From NCBI GenBank assembly GCA_026874595.1, contig CM049313.1, forward strand, positions 33,509,159 to 33,573,158: a stretch of 64,000 bases of DNA, written 5' to 3'. Shown here piece after piece: positions 44,443 through 56,255 of the stretch. The notes beneath the pieces are model-generated. The model made no database searches. It was not told the DNA's origin and saw only the letters and a list, made by a program, of their open reading frames with translations. This DNA comes from Sipunculus nudus. Lineage: Eukaryota > Annelida > Sipuncula > Golfingiida > Sipunculidae. Position numbers and translations under genes: made by a program. Positions within the stretch are counted from its first letter, which is position 1; each line of letters starts with the position of its first letter.

Positions 44443-46600
44443 ATATTATATATAATAAAACATGTGCAACCTTCATTGATAAATGCACTTTGTTACATAC
44501 ACACTTTTGTTTACACACACGTTCTAATGAATTGGAATGAATGGTATAAAACCTTCCAGTTCAAACAAGTTTCATATGTTGTAGACATTCTATTGTGTCC
44601 TTCGCCTTGAAATCAGTTTAACAGATTCATACAAAAACACAATGTTTTGTTCATGTGCAAATTCTTATACAGGTCTACCTAGCATATGTGAAAACATATC
44701 GTCATCCGTGATATTATTGAAATAAGCACTGATTTTAACATTAAAAGTATCAGTTATAAAGTCAAAGAATTCATCTCTTTCTGTAACGGGGCTGTAACAA
44801 CCAAGCACGTCGTGACTGTAAATTTCCTCTGTCATAAATCCACAAAAGGGACAGAGAATCACAATATCTTTAAGACAATCTATTGTTACATATTTTTCGC
44901 TACATAATTGAATAAACCAAGAGAATGAAGAACCTCTTTCGAGGCTTGCCATAGCAGTGACGGATGAAAACATCCGTCCATAATATTATTGTACACTATA
45001 AAGTCAGTGTCAGTACATACACGTCAATAATAATTGGTTTCTTCTTTTTCTACAACCGATTTAATCACAGCTCTTTCCCACAATGCTTTTGAGGGTATAA
45101 GGCCATCGCTAAAGAAAGATAATGCCTTGTCAAAAAGACCATATTCTTGTAACAACAAAATAATATCAAATATATAACCGGAACGGCAAGAATTTTGGTT
45201 CAGTAAAATACAATTCAGCTTAAAAAAGAAGATCTGATAACATGGGTGAAGCGGACTTAATTGGCATAATCTGTGAAAGAAAAGTAATTTATTTCATGAA
45301 TGAGGCACGCAACCGCGGCATACCTAGCATTGATATAACTTTGTCTGAACGTATCCAGGTGGGAAAATTTTGGATTGGTATTAAACAGAATCTATGCATA
45401 CGTTCCAGAGCTAAATAATCACTCTCGCGCATGTTATGCCACAGTTCGCACCCGTACAGTGCACATGTGATAACCATGCCTTTATACAGACTGGAGCAAG
45501 TAAGAGGATTTACACCATTTGGACGAACACCAGCTCCTGCCAGTGAATGGAGCGTACCCCTGCCTTTGTTACAGGAATCTTTTGTGCGGTCATCTGGTTT
45601 GAAGAGATCATGCAAAATTACACCAAGGTGTTTTTGAGTGCGGACATTCGCTAATACAGAGTTTCCAAGTTGGAACATGTAATTATTTTTTATTCTATTT
45701 CTCTTTTCAATAAATATCATGGTTGATGTTTTATCGGTATTGTACAAAAACCTCCATTTACAACTATATGAGTAACATATATCTAGCATCCGTTGTAGGG
45801 CAGTGGGTGAGATGGCCACAAGAGAAAAATCATCGGCCTGAGTCGGTAATCCTACATAAGTTTTGGCTACATGTGCACCAAAACCACTCTGTCGAAGTTC
45901 TTTAAGCAAAGCATCAAGATATAACATATATAGAAACAGCGACAATACACCTCATTTCCTGACAGACTGAAAAATTTTAAACCATCTACTTCTAACTTCA
46001 TCTAACAAAACTGCACTCTCCAAATTTTGATAACAATTAAACAAGACCCTCCAGGCCTTATTATCAACTCCAAAATTAAATAATTTAAAAAATAATCAGT
46101 TAATCCATACTGAATCAAAGGCTTTTCTACTGTCAAGATAAGCTACGAATACCTTGGAGTTGCGCGCCATATTATAAAGAATACCTTCTTGAAGCATAAA
46201 AGAAACGTTTATTGCGGACAGTTTAGGTTGATAAGCACACTGCATAGCGTCAGGAAAGGAAATTAACGAATCTAATATCCAAGACTGGATCCTATTTGAA
46301 ATAACACGTTCAAAAACCTTATATAAGACAGGTAGGAGTGTGATGCCTCTATAATTATCCGGTGCATCATGCCGCTTTTGAGGGTTTTTATCTAATATGT
46401 TCAGTGACTAATCCGAAACAGCTGTACAGCTGTAGTCTGCATGTAGCGACTGAAGATAATTTAGACTGTCAGGGAACAACCAGTGTTCACTAGTGGCCAC
46501 GATATCATTATGTTTTACTGAGAGTGAATGATTAACGTAGGGTGTACTTGGCATAATGCCACGTACATTAAAACAAGAAATATTTAAACTGTCCATGTTA
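44281..46600 (-). pseudogene. Decayed non-LTR retrotransposon ORF2 (endonuclease start fused to reverse transcriptase)
   Basis: On the minus strand, 46596-46408 encodes an APE-type endonuclease N-terminus (LNISCFNVRG, DIVATSEHWL). The frame then jumps straight to reverse transcriptase (RHDAPDNYRGITLLP), so most of the endonuclease and the start of RT are deleted. RT motif A reads AYLDSRKAFDSVW (about 46100-46145) and the catalytic block reads TQADDFSLVA (45840-45815). Stops interrupt both areas, for example TGA at 45954-45952. The C-terminus carries a zinc-knuckle-like CPFCGF...H...C (44665-44973). The element is dead. Confidence 0.85.
44386..44454. repeat. (AT)n microsatellite
   Basis: A long AT array lies in the 3' region of the minus-strand LINE. 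Confidence 0.95.
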
Positions 46601-47339
46601 AAAATCTTAACTAAAACAAACCAAAAGATTTATTGCAGGTAAGTTGGTGTTTAAGATTTACTCAGATGGTGACTCGAGTCACGATTAAGCGTTAATGCAT
46701 ACTTCTTAGAAGTAAATATTATCGTACGCCGCCCTGTATGCCTAGGTCTCTCTTTCCATACCCTACAATATGTATCACCGGGCCATACAAATGACTTTCC
46801 AAATAAAACAGAGGAACGCTCATCTATCTCAGCTTTAGCGGCCACTTAGTTTCACTTTGGCAGTTTGCTGGACAACATTCGTATATGAGAAACAATAACA
46901 CCATTTCCAACAAGAAAATTGTACAAAAGTTCTTCATCAACGTAACTGTCTATGTTTCCGATGTCATATTACTTTTTTCTGAGAGACTCTCTTCTGCACT
47001 CACTGATTACGGTCTGAATGTTCACAGGACTATTTTCATTCGTATTTTGACGTTTTGCATTGCGTTCAGCACAAACTTGATTTTCAGATGATACAGTATG
47101 GGATGAAAAATCACGATCTGAACAGTCAGGATTGTCCGGTAATTCATTTTGTATTGAGGATAAAAACACTCTCGCACAGCCTGGAGTATCCTTGCAATAA
47201 CACTCCGTGACATGGGAGATGTTTCTCGGGCGGAGCTCGGCGTATTTAAGATGACACTTTTGTTTACCGCATTTCGAGATTGCAGCCCACTGGGTGATTT
47301 AAGTTTGTACTGACAATTGTTCTTCACAATGACAAAACG
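46601..47339 (-). other. Possible 5' or ORF1 part of the retrotransposon
   Basis: Short minus-strand frames (46651-46845, 46969-47169) precede the endonuclease fragment. They have no recognised motif, and their position upstream of ORF2 is the only reason to link them to the element. Confidence 0.3.
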
Positions 47340-47575
47340 AATAGCATTTAAATTTATATTATAAATAAATAAATACATAAATAAACATATGTTTTTTTTC
47401 AACGGTGTTCCGACGGTTTGCAAGGTGAAGATGTTGTGTAGTTTGGGTACGAACACGCATTAACATATATATATATTGCTTATACATATATCAGTTGGCC
47501 TGTTGTGTATTCTGTGAATCAGATGCGTGAGATTAATTATGTCGTACGTACGAGATGGTATGTCGTACGTACGAG
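47340..47575 (-). repeat. Right arm of the long inverted repeat
   Basis: Read on the minus strand it gives two units of the 21-bp minisatellite, ctgattcacagaatacacaa, ccttgcaaaccgtcggaaca and taaatgctattcg, matching the left arm block by block. Confidence 0.8.
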
Positions 47576-47742
47576 AAAAATAATTTATTTTTCTTTTACC
47601 AGGTGGCAGCAATACGCTTCCGTACGGACGAGGAATCCCGCTGAATTATAAGTCACATACCAGTGGCGTATATCTAGGATTTGAAAATAGAGGGGCCGCA
47701 GCCCTAAAGTCGGGAAGGGGGCTATTCTGCGTCTATATATTA

Positions 47743-47744
<2 letters not shown>

Positions 47745-47795
<51 letters not shown>
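47745..47795. repeat. (AT)n microsatellite
   Basis: About 25 AT dinucleotides. Confidence 0.95.
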
Positions 47796-47798
<3 letters not shown>

Positions 47799-48684
47799 TA
47801 ATTAACATTTTTTTTCAGCCCTATTAGTAGGAAGCAAGCATGTGTAAACTTGTTTGAACACACTGCGTGGCTGTAAAATTGTCTCCTTCTAAACATATCA
47901 AATATTGTTAGTTCGTGCATTATTATTATGATTATTTTTAGTAATTCTGCAAGGTATCCAGTTCATGTTGTTAATTATGTTAACCATGGGTCCCTCATCT
48001 ATATATAATGCATTATTTGAACAATAGAATAATACATGCAGCAATAAGTGTAGTGTTGTAACGTAATTGTAATTTTTAAGTAGAAGATAGTCAGCACACT
48101 TGTAAAAGAACTGAAATGGATTAACTACTACATGTCACCGAATCTGTCAAAGGTGATTGCATCTATTTTTCATGTGATGCTTCTGATAATGAATTCTATA
48201 ATATAGGTCTTTCGTATATAAATTATGTTTGCAGCAATTCAGTTCGAACTGGAGCAAGTTGGAGTTAAAAAGTAATTAAGATAGTCTGCCATGAGGTAAT
48301 TAAAGTACATTAACACAAAAAATATTAGAAGTAATATTTACAGTTTAATATCCAGTGACAGTAGCTAGGTATTTAGAGGTGATTTTAATTACCCCAGAAT
48401 CAAGAAATAGTCTCTTGGTGTATTCCAGGGTAAATTAAAAAAAAATGAGGCATAGCAAGCATCTAGTGAAAGTACAAATAGCTTGCGTGGATTGTTTAAC
48501 AGTTTTTGGCCATCCACTATGATGTATAACAGAACAAATCATATATAGGATTAGGAGAATTCACTTCTGCACACAAACAAAATAGAAAAGAGAGATAGTA
48601 AAAAACGTGAGAGAAATGTGTAAGTATATAATCCCTTTACTGTTTAGATAAATTTTAGTAATTTTTAAAGTCTGACACTCTTTA

Positions 48685-49025
48685 CATTTACATAAGAGAC
48701 AAAATCTTGCTAAGCTTTTGTTCTTTCTTCACAAAATTTCAACAAATACAACAAAAATAACTTTTCTTTAAGTCAAAAGGAACCTTTAGAACGGATAAAA
48801 AATATACATTATTATATCAGATATATATCTATATTTACATTAAAGACAATATCTTGCTAAGCTTTCGTTCTTTCTCCACAAAATTTCAGCAAATACAACA
48901 AAAATCATTTTCTTAAGGTAAATAGAAACCTTTAGAACGGATAATAAATATATATTATTATATCAGATAAATATATATATTTACATTACAAACAATATCT
49001 TGCTAAGCTTTTGTTCTTTCTTTTC
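48685..49025 (+). repeat. Tandem repeat, about 146 bp x 2.3
   Basis: Each unit holds atcttgctaagctttxgttc, acaaaatttcaxcaaataca and cctttagaacggata. Units start near 48689, 48835 and 48980. Confidence 0.85.
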
Positions 49026-49559
49026 CATATGGGACTAACATTACCACACTCGTGCATAGAGCGACGTGAGAATATTTATTTACTTATACGCCATATTTAA
49101 TCTCAGTGTGTGTATACTTAAAAAATCGAACATCAAATAAATGTGAGTTAATAAACAGTAGCTGACTGGCATAAGTGTTAGCAGAATTAAAGAGGGCGCG
49201 CCCCCCTTTGCGCCCCCTATAAATACGCCCCTGCATAAGGTTTCCCCAGGATTCATAATATCATTTGTTCGACTCCATCCGCAACCGCGACCGTACCGCG
49301 GCCGCAACCGCAAATGCGTAAAAGAAATCGTAGCTTAAATCACATAGGGTTTTCCCAGGATGATAATGAACCCCTCAGGACACATTTTGTATAATTTCCA
49401 ACAGTTTAAGACCAAACATGTGAGTATCCGAGGCGTTGCCACAAAGAAGTTCCGTGAAAAAGTCCAGTGAGACCACCGTCAATTACAGTATAGATGAAGG
49501 GATGCCGTCCCCATTCATACCCCTCTCTCGATTAAATTATCACCATTTTAATCGTCCTG

Positions 49560-49770
49560 TTTGGCTATAATGATGGGTTTTCGTAGGCGTCCTTTCGTGG
49601 GGCTCAGCGTCGAGCGTCCCTCCGTCAGTAGGACAAAATTGTTACCATTAGACCCAAAAAAAAAAAGAATTACTGCTTAACATTCATACAGGACCTGATA
49701 TAAAATCTCCCTGTGAATCCGAAATTAGGTCACATCTGCGAGCTTTATAGTATATACGCTGCGAAAACTT
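49560..49770 (+). mobile_element. Relic of the HINE-like family
   Basis: Phrases such as gtccctccgtcagtaggaca, gttaccattagaccc and aaaatctccctgtgaatccgaaattaggtc-like blocks parallel the units at 33052 and 39245 in the same order, though strongly diverged. Confidence 0.4.
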
Positions 49771-50869
49771 CTTTTAACTTTCGGTGTTCATGTTAGCCCT
49801 GCCTGGGCTTAAGTATTTGCGTTTACTAATAAAATGCTTAAATGAAAAACGTGATTCCATGTACCTATAGACTTAACTCAGTGCCAGGTCTTATCACATG
49901 AAGTCAGATAGCAAATTAGTTATATGAGTTGCCGCAAGATGGTTGTACCGATCCTAAGTGCGATACAACGCGGGAACGTTCGATTTTTCTGTCAGAAGCA
50001 ACAATTAAATCATAACTATATTTCATGGACTGGGCCATCCTATGTCCATGGCCGTTCAGCTGAAAAATTAGAGTTCGACTTCAAAAGGAGTAAATTAATG
50101 AATCTAAGTTCACATACATTTCAGACATGCCGGGAGAAGGAAACCCCATTCTTGAAGTTGACGGAAAGATTATTGGACAGAGCATAGCAATAGCCAGATA
50201 TGTTGCTAAGCAACACGGTGAGTATATAGATGTAATGATAAAGTTTAAACACCGCATATGGACTTTTTAGGACTGACTTTGCAAGACATTGTGTTATCGA
50301 CCAAAGTTCGGTGGTCGATTATCGATTATGTTAGAGATGAATAATGTAAGACCCGTTTTCATTAATATTATAGTTTCAAAGAAAAGAGTTTTAACCTATA
50401 ACTGAATAAATAACAGCAAAACCGCTATTATAAGTTATAATAGAAAACAAATAGGCGCACAGTCTGTATGAGGATAAAAAAGGCTGATTCGTCTTCTCTT
50501 AATTTGATTGAACTACCTTTACAGGCTCTTGGGCAGTGCCTCTCAGGTGCTTGGTGCAATGCTTACAGATCAATACGGATAAGAAAAATATAAACTCTTA
50601 CGATTTGCCGTATAGCATTGTATGGAGTGGAGACAACATACAAAGACTTGTCAGAGTCATTAATAATCATATCCTTTTTGTCAGAGCCATCTAAAATCTT
50701 ATTGACCATCTTGTATTGTATCATATATCGATGTATTGCGTCATTCCTTAAAATTTGTGCGTTCTGAAAATAAACAGAGTTTCACGCCACACGTATCTGC
50801 AGGTTTTTATATTTTTTTTCTTTATTTGTCTAGAGATTTGAGAGGGAAGGACTCGTTTGAGTCAGCGTT

Positions 50870-50960
50870 AGTGGCTCAGTGGTAGAAGCAGCTTTAGACA
50901 TCACTGCCGCTGGAATTTCAGCTCACTGTGAGAAAGATGAAGGAAGAAAGGCAATTAACA
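50870..50960 (+). mobile_element. Possible tRNA-like SINE head
   Basis: The block gcgttagtggctcagtggta has a good tRNA A box. The expected B box position reads ggaatttcagctc, a degenerate form. It does not fold clearly as a tRNA gene. It lies in the GST-relic intron. Confidence 0.3.
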
Positions 50961-51769
50961 TTCATACATCCAGCTACATTATGTTTAGCTGAAAACCAAA
51001 AAATTTTCTCTATTTTGTTCTCCTTAACATCCTCTGACCGATCGACTTAATCCAAGCGGTCTTTCTTTTGGCTGATGAGGCTATGCTCAGTATTTTACCG
51101 GATACTATCAAATATACTCAATTTTCAGATGTGCCTTTTTTTACACGTGACTATCAGTAATACTAAATGTCGTAAAAGAAAGTGTTTTCCCAGAGTTTAA
51201 ATTAATGCGGTTCTTTCAATATTGATAAAAGTATATACGTTTTTCGTTTCCTTATTTTGTAATAGGCTCATTTTTCCATGTTTTTCATGAATCGTGTCTC
51301 TTCATACGGAAGCGAATGGCTGCAAACTGGTAAAAGAAAAATTTGGTATCTTTGTAATAAAATTTTAATAATTTTATTAATCGACTGAGACCACAGATTC
51401 TCACGAGGCTGACAAGCCTTGTTGTTCTGACGTGCAGGCTGTTCTGGAGAAGAAGTTCAGGGAGGAGGTCATACCTAAATCATGAAGAAACTTGGAAAAG
51501 TTCTTGACAAAGAACAATGGCGGTGACGGAATTTTTGTCGGTGATAGTGTAAGTGTTCAATCAATCTGTTAACAGCACCCACACTGATTAATGGTGTCAG
51601 GGTATTTTTAAAGAAATTTCAGAACTGCACAAACTTTTAATCAAACGTTTCCCGTCAGTGTCAAATATACCCTATAGGCCAAGCCTAAAGTGTGGGATGT
51701 TGTTGAAGACCAAGAAATCAGAGTTATGCATGCTTTTACTTTAAGGCTTAACCATTTCAATACAGCCTG

Positions 51770-51822
<53 letters not shown>
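51770..51822. repeat. (AT)n microsatellite
   Basis: About 25 AT dinucleotides lie between two GST-relic exons. Confidence 0.95.
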
Positions 51823-51824
<2 letters not shown>

Positions 51825-52528
51825 ACATGTATTGTGAAGGAAAATATGGCAAAATATAGAAAATTATTAAAGAAATATAACAGATGATAACAAATTACAA
51901 ATGCATGTAGTCATATAAAAAGTGGTCATATTCAGTCACTGATCGGAATATAACTTTAAATTTTAGTAAATCTAAAATTACAACTGTTCTTTTCTACTCA
52001 TAACTACACTAAACAGGGGCCAACTGCACTTTAAAATGGATCCTGAATTACATCATGTTAAAGTAGACTATAGGGCATATGATGAAACGTTAACTTTAGT
52101 GAAAGAACTTCTTCCGTGATATCGTGGATCCTACGCCATACGGTTGTATAAGGGAGCCAATGGTTTTGACTGGAAATATGACCGTAACATATAAATTATT
52201 ATCAAGTATTATTTTATATATAATTTATTATTAAATGTGGTATTAAATTCCTTGAATAAATATTAAAGTTAATTAGATCATGTGTGAGAGTGCATGTGTA
52301 TATTCATTATTATCATCATTGCAGATTAGAATATTGTAACTTTAATGATTCCAGGTATCGATGGGCGACCTGTTTGTATTTACCGTTATGGAGGGCTGAT
52401 ATGGAGGCGGCTACCTTGAACAATTTGGTAAACTCGGATATCAGAAGCTGGTAACACAATGTCACAGAATCGCTGCACTCCCAAATATCAAGGCGTGGCT
52501 GAATACGCGCCCAAAGACAAATTTTTAA

Positions 52529-55500
52529 ATCTTACATCTTCATAAATACATGAGGATGGTATAACAATTTGAATCAATCGAAACGTGGCAGGCCTGAAAA
52601 GATCACTCTTCAAAAGAATATAACTTTTTTTAAAGAACACAAAGTCCCTTTTTTATATAATAACTGAAAATGACACCAATTCGACTTTTTTAACAGAATG
52701 TTTTTCAGCAAAAGGGTCCGAGGATCCAATTTATTATATACTACGACACTGCGAAACGGACGCTTCACACATTATCTTTGTATAAGAGTACAGCATGTAT
52801 TGAAAACGTGTTTATGGTGTCCTTGTATATCTCCATGGAAACGCACGGACAATGCATGTTTCTAAACTGTATATATATAAATGTGTGTGTGTGTGTGTGT
52901 GTGTGTGTGAGAAGCACATTTTATGCAGTTTCTTAATCAATTGCGTCTATGAGATGAGCAGTGAGTTGCCACTCTACTTTTAACTTGAAACACTTGCTCT
53001 TTTTTCAGTAATTTACATCTGACACGCCTGGAAACAAAAACCGAAAAGTAAGGAGGGCCCTCGTAATAAACTGTCTCTACTGTAAGGGAAAGTACTACTT
53101 AATGCACTTACGCCAAACATGATACATGTATATATGTGTATGTGACTATATAGACCGTGCGTGTAAAAAGTTGATACTTCAGCTATAGTTTTACGAAGAA
53201 GAGACAATATACACCAATGCCATGAAGTATATATATATGTGATATGCAACTTAAGAAAAAAATCTGATTTTTTTATTAAACACGTCATTTTTGTCAGATA
53301 AAAGTGGTTGACTTGTAATGAAACTTATTGTCCTGATGGCGGAGAAATGTCTTGTCTGATATCTTAATATCCCTGGGAAAAATACTTTTATACAATACTT
53401 TATTCATTTGATCTTTTTAAAGACGAATCATGCATTTTTCCTGCACTAAGCCTCGAGTATTTACTTGTGTAAGACATCAGAGCTATACCTACCACCCCAC
53501 GTAAATTTAAGTGGACTGACCAATTAATAAGCAACCCCTATGGTAAAGTAGGCTTTCCCATGGCAAGGTGTAAAACGTCACTTATTCTGAATGATCCAGA
53601 CGAAGGTTGCTTGCACAATGTCTGGGGTTGACTCTTGGTTAAATCATTTTGACCGACCAAGGGGCTAAATTTCAGTCGGCCTGAGGGGATATCTGTTGAT
53701 AATACCAGTCGCAATTCTTTTAGCTCCCTGACTATTACGTTTAACCAATAGACAGGCAGTGTATGTTTTGCCTAAGTATAATGACAACCATTCCAAATAC
53801 GGACAGATCTTTCGGCATTTGGTTATATAAACTTAAATTGCTGTATTGTTCTATTTTATCTGTGGGAAAAATCCTACACTTGCACTCAAACTCCATACAC
53901 TAAATTAATGAATTACAACCAAACAAGACAGCCACTAACAGAACTATCCCGGGAGAAAATCAAAGGAAAAAACATGTGAAATTCTCACATGGACTCATAT
54001 CACTTGTTATATGCGAACTGTTTTAAAAGTTCACATTGCCATAGATCTTAGACAGCTTCACTCATGATACAAGTTCTTATGGCACCCACAAAATCCTCTT
54101 TACTATATATATATAAATTCTAATTGTTCAGATTATTACGGTAGCAGCACTGAGAAAAACCGCTGACTCAAAATCAATCCAAAAGTCATTTAAAATCAGT
54201 ATTAGACACTTAAATTATGTAATAATTTTAACCTCATAGAGTGTTTAAGCTGATGGTATACATATTTAAAAATAAAATATGCATTTTCATACGATAGTTT
54301 AATATTCTATTTTTTTTTATGTTTAAATAGTACGCTATTTTAAGTACCCAGTAACATCAAGTCACTTTTTTAGGGGTACAATATTAAACTATATGTCAAT
54401 ATCTCAAAAGTGTTCTTATTTTGTTTTCCTCTGTCGTGTGTCTTTTTTTTAAATAATTTTTTTCATTGAATATTTTTTTTTAATTCGTTTTGTGATTCGT
54501 AGATGGTCATATGATAGAGGAAAAGCAAAAAAAAAAAAAAAAAAAAAAAAACCACACATTTTTGAGATATTGACATGTAGTTTAATATTAGCCTGGTAAA
54601 AAGTGGCTGACTGGTACTGGGTGCTTAAATTACTATTAAAAAATTTAAATAAATATGTTAAAATATCATACGAAAAATAAAGAAAATTGAAATCAATACG
54701 TATATCATCATAAAGAACAGTGAACCGGGTTTAAAAAGTTTACTTTTTGGATCTAATTTTGGTTTAAATAAAATTTTGGATCGATTTTAGAGATTTTTTT
54801 TTCCATAGTGGTGCTACCTTAAGGAATGGCTGCATGGATTGTTCCGGAAATTTCCGAACACTTTGATATTGGATAGCTTTATTTTAAATAAAGATATTTG
54901 CCGCATGGATAGGCCCCTTTTTCCCTTTGCCGTAATTGGAATTGTACATTAAATAATGCGACGCAATAGGTTTGATAGACCATTTTTTATTTCACATTTG
55001 TGTTAACATATATGCATGGGATAAATGGCAGAACACATTAAAATGAAGTCTTGACAATAATATTTTTGACACCAGAGTAGGCCTATCACAAACCATTTTC
55101 AAAAAGTGTATCAACAAACATATTTTTCTGTTCACTTGATGTAATGTATTTATTTTCCTAAAATATATAACTTTAAAATATCAAAATATCTCAGGACCGC
55201 TTAATTGCAGCAATCAACATAATACTTCACTGGTTTACCAATCATCCCCCAAGAGGAAGGATGTGCAATTCCGTATGATCAGAATATTTCGCAATGTCAT
55301 TCTTCAGGGGGGGTCACTCTCTGCAACCGAGCGAAAGGCTCTTGAGACGGGAAAAACTGTATTACGATATAAGGCCGACGGTACATATATGTCCAACGGT
55401 TTGGTTTACCAATGAGTTGGTGAGTATTGGGCTGTCGGACCAATGTTTAGTCCCCGGCTTCCAATCAGTTTTTCAAACATATTTCAAAATATATTTCACA

Positions 55501-56255
55501 ATTTTCTTTATTTGGTATAAGCTATCATACACATTACGTATATATAATACACTCGGGGGATCTGTTAATTGCATGGTGTTGGTCCCATCACGTAAGTTAT
55601 TGATAGATCTCATCCGACTCTCACCGCCTCACATATTTATTTATTCACGGTCGACTGGGTCTTGGTCACGGCAGAATATCTTTCAGTGATCCGCAGTGTA
55701 GGCCTACACCCTATACGTGCGTATATATGTTCTGTGCATACCCTTTGTTCCAGTCTCGCATCAGTTATTGACACTGCGTGTACAATGTGATCTCGGTGAA
55801 GCATAAGTCACCGGGGCTGAACGTTGGTCACTGGTACGTGTCGTTGTGGCCCGGTCATCCATGGTTTTCACATGTATCTATTTGACTGTATTCATGAAAT
55901 GATTCTCACCAAACGCTGAATGTAAGATAAACCAAAAAAATCAGGAAGTAATGTGCATGTCTTGTACGCATAACGGAATGTAGCCTAAAATCAGCAAGAT
56001 TTCTACAATACGTGGTGTAGAAGTATGGTTAAAGGTGAGGAGACACGTAGTTTGTTATTGCACGTTTCTAATAAAGGTGTAGAGTATCAAACATTGACAT
56101 GGAAACACTCAAGTGACGAAGGCTCAATGCGCTTGTAAACGGATAATAATGCAGGATATAATATAAGACTCTAGGACCTATGTGACCTGTTACATTTGAG
56201 AATATTAACTTGTACATATATATATATATACACGTCAATATATGACCGATTCGGC
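52529..56255. other. Intergenic DNA without recognised gene
   Basis: This AT-rich stretch has a (GT)n tract at 52882-52908 and an A run at 54527-54550. The longest frame (131 codons from 55294) has no recognised motif and no splice or codon evidence. Confidence 0.6.

Larger units (their letters stand above)
47661..49233. mobile_element. Possible hAT-like non-autonomous element (1,573 bp)
   Basis: The left end CAGTGGCGTATATCTAGGA and the complement of the right end, CAGGGGCGTATTTATAGGG, match at 14 of 19 positions. CAG-type ends fit hAT elements. No 8-bp target duplication is seen and no transposase is present. The interior holds an AT microsatellite (47745-47795) and a tandem repeat at 48685-49025. 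Confidence 0.4.
50125..52528 (+). pseudogene. Sigma-class glutathione S-transferase relic with two in-frame TGA codons
   Basis: Three exon-like blocks are seen. 50125-50217 encodes the N-terminal GSH-site part (NPILEVDGK, QSIAIARYVAKQHG) and is followed by gtgagt. 51438-51548 encodes AVLEKKFREEVIPKS, TGA (51483-51485), RNLEKFLTKNNGGDGIFVGD, followed by gtaagt. 52355-52528 encodes SMGDLFVFTVMEG, TGA (52397-52399), YGGGYLEQFGKLGYQ and ALPNIKAWLNTRPKTNF before TAA. The LEVDG, SxAIxRY, NLEKFL, FVGDS and LPNIxxWLxTRP phrases are those of sigma GSTs. The first exons and one middle exon were not found. With two stops, a pseudogene is most likely; sequencing error or recoding are the alternatives. 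Confidence 0.85.

Noticed and set aside
50016-50100. A possible first exon of the GST relic (frame YVHGRSAEKL)
   Set aside because: It loosely echoes the GST YFNGRGRAE start, but lacks a residue, has no clear donor and does not join the phase of 50125.
55294-55689. 131-codon open frame
   Set aside because: No recognised motif, composition like translated AT-rich noncoding DNA, and no splice or promoter evidence.
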